Positions 33,794-42,606 of a DNA stretch of 55,542 bases are shown here, piece after piece. The notes beneath the pieces are model-generated. The model saw nothing but the letters and a program-made list of their open reading frames with translations. It made no database searches and was not told the DNA's origin. Source of the stretch: Phenylobacterium sp. GTDB taxonomy: Bacteria; Pseudomonadota; Alphaproteobacteria; Caulobacterales; Caulobacteraceae. The stretch's first letter is position 1. Every line of letters starts with the position of its first letter. The stretch covers positions 1 through 55,542 of the forward strand of contig NZ_JANXWD010000166.1 of assembly GCF_025351295.1 (NCBI RefSeq), in the 5' to 3' direction. The position numbers and the translations under genes were made by a program.

Positions 33794-34832
33794 TCAGAAC
33801 GTGTAGCCGATCTTGCCGTAGTAGTAGCCGCCGTTGATCCCGAACGACGAGAACGTCGGGTACTGGGTGACGTAGCCGTTGGAATTCCCGACCAGGAAGG
33901 TGTTGCGGTAGTTCGGGTTCAGCTTGTCGGGGTAGCTGTTGAACAGGTTGTTGGCTCCGATCGAGAGCTTCACGCTATCGAAGACCTTGTAGCTGACCTC
34001 CAGGTCGGTGATCAGCTGGGTCTTGATCTTGTTGACGAAGCAGGTCGGCGAGGTGGAGCCCGTAGCCAGCGAGCAGCCGGTGCGGCTGTCGTGGCGCGAG
34101 GCTGGGCCGTAGAGCGTCTCCTTCAGGTTCACCGAAAGGCCGCCCCAGGTCCACAGGCCGCCGGCCACCACCCGGTACTTGGGCGAGGTGGTCTCCAGGT
34201 TGTCGATGGCGGTCAGGTCGAACAGCGAGGCGCCCAGGAGCTGCGGCGGGTTGGCCGCGATCTTGGTCACCTTGGTCTTGGTGTAGTTGCCGGTCAGCGA
34301 CCACTGGACGGTCCCCCAGTCGGCAAAGTCGCTCATGGTGGTCAGGACCAGCTCGGCGCCCCGGGTGCGGGTGTTCACCCCGTTGGTGAAGATGTTGATG
34401 CCGGTCTGGGTGACGGTGGGATCGAGGACGTTGCCGTTGGCCAGGATGGCCGCGCGCACCGCAGGAAGATTGAGGTCGCCGCCGGAGCCGAACAGCGAGC
34501 CGGAGCCCACCACCCGGTCGCGGATCCCGATCTGGTAGAGGTCGAGGGTGTCGGTGATCCCGTAGCCGGGGTGGGCCACGAAGCCGACGCTGAAGTTGCG
34601 CGACTTCTCCGGGTCCAGCCCGTTCACGCCCACCAGCTTGGCGGCGGCCGAGTTGGGCGGCAGCTGCACGAAGGCCGAGGTCGGCGAGACGTTGGTGGCC
34701 GAGTAGTATTCCTCGGCCAGGGTCGGCGCCCGGAACCCGGTCGAGGCGGTGCCGCGGATGGCGATCATCGGGTTAAAGTCGTAGCGGCCGGTTAGCTTGG
34801 CCACGAAGGTGCTGCCGAAGTCGCGCTGGGAT
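33794..34832 (-). pseudogene. TonB-dependent receptor, 3' fragment (5' part deleted)
   Basis: Only the C-terminal third of a TonB-dependent receptor remains. Recognisable strands run from RDFGSTFVAKLTGRYDF through STGFRAPTLAEEYYSATN, ...LDPEKSRNFSVGF... to the terminal YYYGKIGYTF, ending in Phe as outer-membrane barrels do. A normal receptor of this kind has 800-1000 residues with plug domain and TonB box; these are absent. Receptor-like sequence stops near 34830, and the frame then reads unrelated text (complement of the amine-oxidase side). A GTG at 34804 could start a 336-residue product, but it would have no signal peptide. Confidence 0.85.
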
Positions 34833-34839
34833 CGCGGGC

Positions 34840-35217
34840 GCTGACCAATTTGACGACAGTTCGATGGCCGAGCAGATCGCCATCGCCAAAGGGGTGGTCG
34901 CCCGCCTGCACCCCGGCCACGAGGCCGAACTCAGCAGCCCGGTGGTGGTGAACTGGAGCAAGATCCCATTCAACCTGGGTCCCTGGCCGTCCTACGGCGC
35001 GCGTGGCGGACAGGAGGGCCATATCGACGATCCAGCCTATCAGCTGCTCAACACCCCGCCCACCGGCCGGGTCTATTTCTCGGGCGCGCACCTCAGCCAG
35101 ATGCCCGGCTGGCAGGAGGGCGCGGTGTTTTCGGCCCAACGCACACTAGGCCTCCTCGCCACGCGCGTGTCACAGTCCGTCGCGACCGAGGGCCGCCGCG
35201 CCCCCGCCGCCGCTTAG
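34840..35217 (+). pseudogene. Flavin amine oxidase, 3' fragment (5' part deleted)
   Basis: The frame carries only the last 125 or so residues of a flavin monoamine oxidase: FDDSSMAEQIAIAKGVVARL, VVVNWSKIPFNLGPWPSYG, and the FAD-binding end YFSGAHLSQMPGWQEGAVFSA. The N-terminal FAD Rossmann domain (GxGxxG) and most of the substrate domain, about 400 residues, are missing. The similarity to the family begins before the ATG at 34864, at about 34843, showing that the coding sequence once extended further 5'. It is followed after 21 bases by the RidA-like gene, its likely former operon partner. Confidence 0.82.
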
Positions 35218-35238
35218 AAACCTTTAAGGGGGACACCC

Positions 35239-35772
35239 ATGCGCAAGATCCTGCTTCCCGCCGTCCTGCTGGCGCTGGCCGCCGCCGGCGCCGCCCACGC
35301 CCAGAACACCCACATAAACCCGGCCAAGAGCTTCATCTCCTCGGCGGTGAAGGTGCCGGCCGGTTCGGACATGATCTATGTCAGCGGCCAGCTGGCCGAC
35401 CCGATCGCCCCCGCCGCGGCCGGCGCCCCGGCGCAGCTGGGCGACACCAAGACCCAGGCCCTCAGCGTCTTCGGCAAGATCAAGAAGATCCTCGAGGACG
35501 AGGGCTACAAGCTGAGCGACGTGGTGATGATGCGCGTGGTGCTGGTCGGCGACCCGGCCAAGGGCGGGGCCATGGACTTTGCCGGCATGAATGAGGCCTA
35601 CCTGTCGTTCTGGGGCCCGATCGAGGGCAAGCCGGCCCGCATCGCCTCGCAGATCGTGGCCCTCGCCCGCCCCGGCGCCCTGGTCGAGATCGAGGTCCAG
35701 GCGGCCAAGGCGCCGATGAAGGCCCCCATGAAGGCGGCGATGAAGCCCGCCATGGCCCCGAAGAAGAAGTAG
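35239..35772 (+). CDS. Exported RidA (YjgF/UK114) family protein with Lys/Met/Pro tail
   Basis: A 177-residue protein with a strong ribosome site (GGGGGA) and a signal peptide (MRKILLPAVLLALAAAGAAHAQ). The middle (about residues 30-150) is a RidA fold: YVSGQLAD, TQALSVFGKIKKILEDEG, DVVMMRVVLVGD and ARIASQIVALARPGALVEIE. RidA proteins hydrolyse reactive enamines/imines. The last 23 residues are a repetitive tail, KAPMKAPMKAAMKPAMAPKKK, not part of the family. Following an amine oxidase remnant, it may have dealt with imines made by that enzyme in the periplasm. Confidence 0.88.
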   Translation: MRKILLPAVLLALAAAGAAHAQNTHINPAKSFISSAVKVPAGSDMIYVSGQLADPIAPAAAGAPAQLGDTKTQALSVFGKIKKILEDEGYKLSDVVMMRVVLVGDPAKGGAMDFAGMNEAYLSFWGPIEGKPARIASQIVALARPGALVEIEVQAAKAPMKAPMKAAMKPAMAPKKK

Positions 35773-35789
35773 CCAGTCCATCGGCTTGA

Positions 35790-35813
35790 GGTTTGCGCGG
35801 TTCCGCGCAAGCC
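35790..35813. other. Palindromic hairpin between ridA-like and peptidase genes
   Basis: TTGCGCGG (35793-35800) and CCGCGCAA (35803-35810) form a perfect stem that extends to 11 pairs with one G-U pair. There is no U-tract. It lies 8 bases before the peptidase start and may be an attenuator, an RNA-stability element or an operator. Confidence 0.4.
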
Positions 35814-35820
35814 TGCGGCC

Positions 35821-37053
35821 ATGGATCGACGCATGTTCATGGCGCTGGGCGCCGCGGGGTTGGCGGCTGCGCCGGGCTTGACGTGGGCGGCAGCCCCCGA
35901 TCTCGCCCGCCTGCCCGATCCGCCGCCGCCGATCGGTGCGGCGGAGCGCCAGGCGGGGATCGCCAAGGCCCAGGGGCTGATGCGGCAACTGGGCGTCTCG
36001 GCCCTGCTGGTCGAGCCGGGGTCGAGCCTGATCTACTTCACCGGCATCCGCTGGAGCCGCAGCGAGCGGCTGACCTGCGCGATCATTCCCGCCGAAGGTG
36101 AGATCGGCATCGTCACGCCGTTCTTCGAGGAACCCTCGGTCCGCGAGACCCTGGGCGTGCCGGCGCAGGTGCGCACCTGGCAGGAGGACGAGGACCCGCT
36201 GGCCCTGGTCGCCGGTTGGCTGAGAGACCGAAAGATGGGCTCCGGCGTGATCGGCATCGAGGAGACCGACCGCTACTTCATCCCCGACGGCCTGAAGCGC
36301 AACCTGCCCGGCGCCAACCTGAGGAACGCGGCCCCGGTCGTGCGCGGCTGCCGGATGATCAAGTCGCCCGCCGAGCTCGCGCTGATGCAGCGGGCCACCG
36401 ACATCACGATGGCCGCCTATCGCTACACCATCCCGCGGATCGCGGCGGGCATGCGGCCGGGCGACATCGGCGCGATCATGAACGGCGCGACCGTCGCTCT
36501 GGGCGGCGATCCGGAGTTCTCGCTGATCCTGCTGGGCGAGGCGGCGGCCTATCCGCATGGATCGGGCAAGCCGCAGTCGGTGACGCCGGGCGAGGTGGTG
36601 CTGATGGATTGCGGCTGCAATGTCTGGGGCTACCAGTCCGACGTCTCCCGCACCCTGGTGTTCGGCGAGCCCACGGCCCGGCAGCGGCTGGTTTGGAGCC
36701 ACGTACAGAGGGGCCAGCAGCTGGCGTTCGAGGCGGCCAGGGTCGGCGCGGCGGCGGGCAGCGTCGATGACGCCGTGCGCGGCTACTACACCTCCCTGGG
36801 CTACGGCCCGGACTACAGGCTGCCGGGCCTGTCGCACCGCACCGGCCACGGTATCGGGCTGGATGGCCACGAGCCGGTCAACCTGGTGCGCGGGGAGACG
36901 ACCAGGCTGGCGCCCGGCATGTGCTTCTCCGACGAGCCGGGTATCTACATCCCGGGCGAGTTCGGCGTGCGGCTGGAGGACTGCTTCCACATGACCGAGG
37001 GCGGACCGGTGTGGTTCTCGCAGCCGTCCAAGTCGATCGAGCAGCCAGCCTAG
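35821..37053 (+). CDS. M24-family Xaa-Pro peptidase, exported
   Basis: A 410-residue metallopeptidase of the M24 (aminopeptidase P/prolidase) group. It begins MDRRMFMALGAAGLAAAPG, a twin-arginine-like leader. The creatinase N-domain covers about 45-170. The pita-bread domain holds the five metal ligands: Asp263 and Asp274 (LMDCGCNVWGYQSDVSRT), His343 (RTGHGIGLDGHE), Glu372 (DEPGIY) and Glu386 (RLEDC). It would cut Xaa-Pro bonds in the periplasm. It lies 48 bases after the ridA-like gene and overlaps the convergent epimerase gene by four bases. Confidence 0.9.
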   Translation: MDRRMFMALGAAGLAAAPGLTWAAAPDLARLPDPPPPIGAAERQAGIAKAQGLMRQLGVSALLVEPGSSLIYFTGIRWSRSERLTCAIIPAEGEIGIVTPFFEEPSVRETLGVPAQVRTWQEDEDPLALVAGWLRDRKMGSGVIGIEETDRYFIPDGLKRNLPGANLRNAAPVVRGCRMIKSPAELALMQRATDITMAAYRYTIPRIAAGMRPGDIGAIMNGATVALGGDPEFSLILLGEAAAYPHGSGKPQSVTPGEVVLMDCGCNVWGYQSDVSRTLVFGEPTARQRLVWSHVQRGQQLAFEAARVGAAAGSVDDAVRGYYTSLGYGPDYRLPGLSHRTGHGIGLDGHEPVNLVRGETTRLAPGMCFSDEPGIYIPGEFGVRLEDCFHMTEGGPVWFSQPSKSIEQPA

Positions 37054-38057
37054 ACCCCGTAATACTCCTGATACCAGTCCACGAAGTGGCCGACGCCCTC
37101 CTCGATGGTGGTCTTCGGCGCGTAGCCGAGGACGGCCCGGGTCTCGGCGGTGTCGGCCTCGGTGCGGGCCACGTCGCCGGGCTGCATGGGCATCAGGTTG
37201 AGGGTCGCCTTTCGGCCCAGCTTCTCCTCCAGCACCTCGATGTAGCGCATCAGTTCCACGCGGCGGCTGGCGCCGAGGTTGAGGACGCGCCAGGGGGCCG
37301 AGCTGGTAGCCGGGTCGACGGCGACGGCGTCCCACTCGGGGTTGGCGGCCGGCGGGCGGTCCAGTCCGGCGACCAGGCCATCGACGATGTCGCCCACGTA
37401 GGTGAAGTCGCGCTGCATTCTGCCGTGGCCATACACGTCGATCGGCTCGCCCTTCAGGATCGCGTCGGTGAACTTGAACAGCGCCATGTCCGGCCGGCCC
37501 CAGGGACCGTAGACGGTGAAGAAGCGGAACCCCGTGGCCGGAACGCCGAACAGGTGGGCGTAGGAATGGGCCATGGCCTCGTTGGCGAGCTTGGTGGCGG
37601 CGTAGAGGGTGATCGGGTGGACGGCGGCGTCGTGGACGCTGAACGGCAGGTTGGCGTGGTTGCCGTAGACTGAGCTGGTCGAGGCGTAAACCAGGTGCTT
37701 CGGCTGCACGGCCCGGCAGCCCTCCAGGATGTTGAGGAAGCCCACGACGTTGGAATCCACATAGGTCGCCGGTTGTTCGAGGCTGTAGCGGACGCCGGCC
37801 TGGGCGGCGAGGTTCACCACCGCCACCGGCCGGGTCTCGGCGAAGAGGGCGGCCACGCCGTCGCGGTCGATCAGGTCCAGTTCGGCGTGGCGGTAGCCTT
37901 CGTGCCCCTCGAGGATCGCCAGGCGGGCAGCCTTCAGCTTGGGGTCGTAGTAGGCGTTGAGGTTGTCGAGCCCCACCACCGCCTCGCCACGCTCCAGCAG
38001 GCGGCGGCTGAGGTGGAAGCCGATGAAGCCGGCGGAGCCGGTGACCAGGATCGTCAC
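37050..38057 (-). CDS. UDP-glucuronate 4-epimerase (extended SDR)
   Basis: A 335-residue NAD-dependent sugar epimerase from a GTG at 38057 (GAGG upstream). NAD-binding TGSAGFIGFH is at residues 6-15, and the catalytic set is Ser127-129 (STSS), Tyr152 and Lys156 (LYAATK). DNLNAYYDPKLK near residue 31 and AQAGVRYSLEQP near 85 are typical of UDP-glucuronate 4-epimerases (Cap1J/LpsL-like). It would make UDP-galacturonate for EPS or LPS. Substrate is assigned by similarity only. The gene is 71 bases from the glycosyltransferase upstream on the same strand. Confidence 0.9.
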   Translation of the reverse strand: MTILVTGSAGFIGFHLSRRLLERGEAVVGLDNLNAYYDPKLKAARLAILEGHEGYRHAELDLIDRDGVAALFAETRPVAVVNLAAQAGVRYSLEQPATYVDSNVVGFLNILEGCRAVQPKHLVYASTSSVYGNHANLPFSVHDAAVHPITLYAATKLANEAMAHSYAHLFGVPATGFRFFTVYGPWGRPDMALFKFTDAILKGEPIDVYGHGRMQRDFTYVGDIVDGLVAGLDRPPAANPEWDAVAVDPATSSAPWRVLNLGASRRVELMRYIEVLEEKLGRKATLNLMPMQPGDVARTEADTAETRAVLGYAPKTTIEEGVGHFVDWYQEYYGV

Positions 38058-38127
38058 GCCGAAACCTCGCGAACCCGCGCGGACATGCGCGGTCCGTTCC
38101 GTAGCGGGCGTCGCCGGTTAAGTCGAT

Positions 38128-38952
38128 CTAGCGGGCGAGGCCCACGACCTCGCCCAGGCGGCTGGGGCGAACGACCGGGTCGAGGGCGGCACGGCGGGCT
38201 TGCAGCACATCGCCGGCGCGCATCTGCGCCAAAACCGGGAACAGCGCCGAGAGCATCGCCACCAGCAGGCCCAGGCGGCCCTCGCGCCAGCCGCCGCGCG
38301 CAAGATAGCCTTGCACAAAGGTTTGCATGCCGTTGACCACGCCCGACGTGATGCTGGCCAGGCGCCCAGCGTCGGCGATGTCCTCGGCGCGCAGGGCGGT
38401 CAGCCGGTTCAGGCGCTCCATCAGTCCGCCGACGTCGGGGCCCAGCGACCGGCGGATCGCGCCCTTCAGCGCGCCGCCGGACCGGCCGGCGAGCACCGCG
38501 GGGGCGTTCAGGCGGGCCGGCCGCCATGCCTTCAACCCGCGCTTGTAGAGCCGCGGCTCGGCCCGCGCGCTCAGGCTGCCCGCCCAGCCGTCGCGGACCA
38601 GGGTCTCGCCCACATAGTTGTCGATCGGCAGGTCGTACCAGTCGCCGTCAGGGCGCATCTGCAGCACGGCGCGGATCTCCCAGGCCAAGGCCGCGTCGAC
38701 CAGGTCCTCGGGGTCGATCTCCAGGATCCAGTCGCCCGAGCAGGCCTCGGCGCCGGCCGCCTTGCGCTGGCTCTCCAGCGGGAAGATGCCGTCGATGACG
38801 ATGGCGCCGTGGCGGCGCGCGATATCCTGGGACCGATCGGTGCAGCGGTCGGCCACCACGACGATCTCGTCGCAGAACGAAAGCTTGCGCAGGCACTGGG
38901 ACAGCAACGCGTCCTGGTTCTGCACGCAAACGAAGGCCGACAGCCTGACCAC
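38128..38952 (-). CDS. Family 2 glycosyltransferase (WaaE/KdtX-like)
   Basis: A 274-residue GT-A enzyme. The GTG at 38952 with GGGAG nine bases upstream is preferred over the TTG at 38976. The start LSAFVCVQNQDALLSQCL, then CDEIVVVADRCTDRSQDIA and GDWILEIDPEDLVDAAL match the GT2 group used for LPS core or EPS sugars. The metal-binding motif usually reads DADE; here it is EIDPED, still acidic. A hydrophobic segment near the C-terminus (LGLLVAMLSALFPVLA) may dock on the membrane. Confidence 0.82.
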   Translation of the reverse strand: MVRLSAFVCVQNQDALLSQCLRKLSFCDEIVVVADRCTDRSQDIARRHGAIVIDGIFPLESQRKAAGAEACSGDWILEIDPEDLVDAALAWEIRAVLQMRPDGDWYDLPIDNYVGETLVRDGWAGSLSARAEPRLYKRGLKAWRPARLNAPAVLAGRSGGALKGAIRRSLGPDVGGLMERLNRLTALRAEDIADAGRLASITSGVVNGMQTFVQGYLARGGWREGRLGLLVAMLSALFPVLAQMRAGDVLQARRAALDPVVRPSRLGEVVGLAR

Positions 38953-39041
38953 CTGAACCCGCTCCCACCCCGACAAGAGTCCGTCATGGGATAAGACGCC
39001 ACCCGGTGAAGCTGCCCCCCCGGTCCGCTTTTAGAATTTGT

Positions 39042-41492
39042 TCAGAATGCGGCGGCGAGTCGCACGCCGAACGTCCGCGGGCGCTGGGGGGTGACCTGGC
39101 GGACCTGGCCGAAGCTGAAGGGGTTACCGTAGGCGAAGGTGTCGCCGGCGTCGTTGAACGGGTTGGTGACGTAGGCGGTCAGGCGCCAGTTGTCGGCCGC
39201 CACCTCGGCTGACAGGCGGGCCCGCAGGTAGTGGCCCATACGCGGTGGCAGGCTGGCGTCGAAGCTCAGGCCAGAGTGGCCGACATAGCTGGCCTCGCCC
39301 ACCAGGCGCAGGGTCAGCCCGCTGAAGATCGGGCGCTGGTAGACGGCCAGCAGGCCGCCCGAACTCTTGGGCACCCCCGGCAGGGCGCCGACGACCCCGG
39401 CCGGCGAGAAATCCGGGTTGGGGTTGCGGACCTTCGAGTTCGACAACAGGCCGTTCAACTGCAACGACAGGCCGAAGTCCCATTCGTACGACAGCTCGGC
39501 CTCCAGCCCGAGGATGCGCGCGTCGCCGACGTTGGCCGTGTAGGCGAGGCCCGACTGCCGGTACTGGTCGGTCTGGATGTTGGTCCAGTCGTCGTAGTAG
39601 GCCGCGGCGCGCACCGCCAGGTGGCCGTCGAACCGCTTCAGCTTGGCGCCGAACTCGTAGTTGCGCAGGCGGTCGGCGGCGAACAGGGCGCGGTTGTCGC
39701 GGATCGCGAAGAACCCCGACGAATTGAAGCCGCCGGGCCGATAGCCTTCGGTGATCAGGGCATAGATGAGATCGCCGGTGGCGAACTCCTTCTGCAGCGA
39801 GATCTTGGGCGAGAAGCCGCTGAAGGAGCGCGCGCGGTCGAAGGATCGCGGCTCGAACGGCGGGATGACGTCGATGTCGGCGGTGGTGTGGACGTGGCTC
39901 TGGAAGACGCGGCCCCCGAGGGTGACGCTCCAGCCTCGCGGGAACTCGTAGGAGCCTTCGCCATAGACAGCCAGCTCGCTCAGCCGGTCCTTCCGTCGCT
40001 CGGTGTAGGCGGTGGAAACGACCGGACCGGCGGACAGAATGCCCAGGCTGGAGGGCGAGCGCTCGATGGTGCGCGCGCCATAGGCGCCGATCAGCCAGTC
40101 GAAGCGATCCGCGCCGGAGGATCGCACCACGAGGTCCTGCACCAGCATGTCGGCGGTCGCGGACTCCGTGTAGAGGCCCAGGTCCGCGCGGCTCGCCGCG
40201 AAGACGCCAAGCGCCGCCGAGGCGTCGTACTGGCTGGAATAGATGTGGTGCACATAGCTCAGCGCTGAGCTGATGCTGCCCCACCCGAAATCGCCCTGCA
40301 GCGTCCCGCCGGCGTAGGAGAAGTCGTTCTTGTGGGCTTCGCGCACCCGGTTGGCCCGCGCGGTCGGCGCGCTGGCGAACCCGCCGGCGTCCTCGGTCGC
40401 CAGGCCCGGCGCGGCGAGGCCGGTGGCCCGCGCGCCGGCGGTCACGTACTGGGTGTCGTCCGAGCGCAGATGCTGGGTCGCGCCCAGGGCGTCGAACCGC
40501 CAGCTGTCGGAGATCTGGACCCGGAGTGCGAGCCGGCCGCCCTCGCGGCGGGTCTTGTCGACGTTGGTGATCCGCAGGTTGGCATCGTCCAGATAGCCGC
40601 CCTGAACGTCCTCATAGGCGACCACGCGGATCGCGGCGTGGTTGTTCAGCAGCGGCAGGCTGGCGTAGCCGTCGACCTCCTGGCTGCGGTCGCCGCCCTC
40701 GGTGAAGGCGACCCCGGCCGAGCCGCCGAACGCCGCCCGCTCGAGGTCGGGCTTGCGGGTGACGATCCGATAGATGCCGCTGACCGCGCCGGAGCCGTAG
40801 AGCGCGCCCTGCGGCCCCCGCACGACCTCGATGCGGTCCACGTCCACCAGGCGCAGGTCGGGATCGGGGGCGTTGTCGTTGATCGGGGCGTCGTCGAGGT
40901 AGGTGCTGACCGTGGAGCGGGCCCGGCCGGTGAACGCGCCGTCCGACAGGCCGCGGATCAGCAGCTTGTCGCGGCCAGGGCCGAGGTTGGTGGTCAGCAC
41001 CCCGGCCAGCTGGCCGACCGTCTGGCCCACGTCGACGGAGCCGGTGGCTTCGATCTGCGCGCGGGAGATGGCGCTGACGCCGGCGGGCAGGCTGTCCAGG
41101 GTGGCCGGGCGCTTGGTGGCCGTGACGACCAGTTCGGCCACCAGCGACGGCGCGCGTGGCGGCTCGTGCTGGGCGGAGGCCGGCGTCTCGAGCGTCAGAT
41201 AGGGCACGATGCGCACGGTGCGAGCGTCGACGATGCGGTATCGGCAGGGGGCGCCGGCCAGGAGCCGGGTCAGGGCCTCGTCGAGGGTGAAAGCGCCGGC
41301 CAGTTCTGCACGGCCGCCCCCGCCACAGGCGGAGGTGCCCAGGATGGAGACATTGGCCTGGACGCCCAAGTCGATCAGGGCGTCGGCGTAGGGCCGGGGC
41401 GGGATGGAGAGACGCAGGCGCGCGTCGGCGGCGTCAGCGCGCCCCGCCAGGCAGGCGAGGGCGACGCCGCTCAGCAACGTCCGCAGAGGCAA
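39042..41492 (-). CDS. TonB-dependent receptor with N-terminal STN signalling domain
   Basis: An 816-residue outer-membrane receptor from a TTG at 41492 with GGAG four bases upstream. After the signal peptide (MPLRTLLSGVALACLAGRADA) there is an STN domain (about 25-95, RLRLSIPPRPYADALIDLG), then the plug (VTATKRPATLDSLPAGVSAI, VDRIEVVRGPQGALYGSGA) and a 22-strand barrel ending RLAAAF. The STN domain passes the ligand signal to FecR. With FecR and an ECF sigma gene directly upstream, this is a FecA-type system for an iron chelate, haem or another ligand; the ligand is unknown. Confidence 0.93.
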   Translation of the reverse strand: MPLRTLLSGVALACLAGRADAADARLRLSIPPRPYADALIDLGVQANVSILGTSACGGGGRAELAGAFTLDEALTRLLAGAPCRYRIVDARTVRIVPYLTLETPASAQHEPPRAPSLVAELVVTATKRPATLDSLPAGVSAISRAQIEATGSVDVGQTVGQLAGVLTTNLGPGRDKLLIRGLSDGAFTGRARSTVSTYLDDAPINDNAPDPDLRLVDVDRIEVVRGPQGALYGSGAVSGIYRIVTRKPDLERAAFGGSAGVAFTEGGDRSQEVDGYASLPLLNNHAAIRVVAYEDVQGGYLDDANLRITNVDKTRREGGRLALRVQISDSWRFDALGATQHLRSDDTQYVTAGARATGLAAPGLATEDAGGFASAPTARANRVREAHKNDFSYAGGTLQGDFGWGSISSALSYVHHIYSSQYDASAALGVFAASRADLGLYTESATADMLVQDLVVRSSGADRFDWLIGAYGARTIERSPSSLGILSAGPVVSTAYTERRKDRLSELAVYGEGSYEFPRGWSVTLGGRVFQSHVHTTADIDVIPPFEPRSFDRARSFSGFSPKISLQKEFATGDLIYALITEGYRPGGFNSSGFFAIRDNRALFAADRLRNYEFGAKLKRFDGHLAVRAAAYYDDWTNIQTDQYRQSGLAYTANVGDARILGLEAELSYEWDFGLSLQLNGLLSNSKVRNPNPDFSPAGVVGALPGVPKSSGGLLAVYQRPIFSGLTLRLVGEASYVGHSGLSFDASLPPRMGHYLRARLSAEVAADNWRLTAYVTNPFNDAGDTFAYGNPFSFGQVRQVTPQRPRTFGVRLAAAF

Positions 41493-41522
41493 GCTCCGCC
41501 TGGATATGGCTCCACGTCCCCA

Positions 41523-42509
41523 TTAGCGGCCTGAGGCGACTGCGCGCCGGAGTACCACGCCCGCATCGGAACGTACCGTGCTTATGGGAACCAGCAAGGC
41601 CAGGCGGCGGATTACCGCATCCTGGTTGTCGACCATCAGGACGCCGGAGATCGGCGTGGCGGCCAGGGTGGGGTCGTCGATCCGGATCGGAAGACTAAAC
41701 TGTTGGTTGAGGTCGGCCACGACGTCGCCAAGGGGCTGTTCGCGGTAGACCAGCCGTCCGGAGCGCCAGCCCAGCACCTCCTCGGCCCGGGTGGCGACCA
41801 CCTGGGTGAGAGCGGCGCCCTCGATGTGATCCAGGCGCTGGCCGGGATGCAGCCGGTAGGCCTGGCCGGTCGCGCCCTCCGATGGCCGCACTTCGACCGC
41901 GCCGCGGGCCACCGTGACGGAGAGCTTGCCGGCGCGGCGGCGGACGTCGAACTGGGTCCCTACCACGCGGATCGTGCGGTCACCGGCGGCGATCAGGAAC
42001 GGGCGGCGCTGATCATGGGCCACGTCGAACACCGCCTGGCCCTGGTCCAGGGTCACCCGCCGCGCATCGTGCGCCAGGGTCACGGAGAGCCGGGTGCCGG
42101 CGTTGAGGTCGAGGGTGGAGCCGTCGGCCAGCCGGACCGTGCGCCGCTCGCCCTTGGCGGTGACATAGGTCGTGGCCTTCGGCGCGGAGACGAGGTCGGG
42201 CGCGACGACCACGGCCACCGCGGCGGCCGCCGCCATGGCGCCCACGGCCAGGAAGGCCCGTCGGCCGACCGGGGCCGGCGCGGCGCGGCGCTCGGACAGC
42301 GCTTTGGTGACCGCGTCGCCCGCGGCGGCGTAGATGTGGGACACGGCGAGGGCGGCGTCGAAAGCGTTGGCATTGTCCGGCGCGGCCGACAGCCAAGCGT
42401 CGAACGCCACGGCCTCGGTCTCCCCGAGACTCCCGGCTTCCAGCCGCACGACCCACGCGGCGGCGTCTTCACGCCGCGCGTCGTCGCCAAATCGCCAAAT
42501 GCTGTTCAT
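41523..42509 (-). CDS. FecR-type transmembrane anti-sigma/sensor protein
   Basis: A 328-residue FecR-family regulator. The cytoplasmic part carries the DUF4880 pattern (EDAAAWVVRLEAGSL, FDAWLSAAPDNANAF), one membrane helix follows (about residues 87-106, AFLAVGAMAAAAAVAVVVAP), then the FecR domain (VTAKGERRTVRLADGSTLDL, DRTIRVVGTQFDVRR) and a C-terminal secretin-like part (FSLPIRIDDPTLAATPISG). It senses the ligand-bound receptor and releases the ECF sigma factor. The gene lies 30 bases upstream of the receptor. Confidence 0.93.
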   Translation of the reverse strand: MNSIWRFGDDARREDAAAWVVRLEAGSLGETEAVAFDAWLSAAPDNANAFDAALAVSHIYAAAGDAVTKALSERRAAPAPVGRRAFLAVGAMAAAAAVAVVVAPDLVSAPKATTYVTAKGERRTVRLADGSTLDLNAGTRLSVTLAHDARRVTLDQGQAVFDVAHDQRRPFLIAAGDRTIRVVGTQFDVRRRAGKLSVTVARGAVEVRPSEGATGQAYRLHPGQRLDHIEGAALTQVVATRAEEVLGWRSGRLVYREQPLGDVVADLNQQFSLPIRIDDPTLAATPISGVLMVDNQDAVIRRLALLVPISTVRSDAGVVLRRAVASGR

Positions 42510-42606
42510 GTCTCTACCCCAAGCCGCCGCGAACGGCAGCCCGTCGAACAGATAGACGTCACGGACCGGGCCAACCCCCCGGTCGCCCGATACAATTTCT
42601 GGTAGA

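Noticed and set aside
34804..34864. Treating the short receptor and oxidase frames as intact small genes
   Set aside because: Family similarity continues upstream of both possible start codons up to the same short junction, and both lack export or cofactor domains, so truncation is the better reading.
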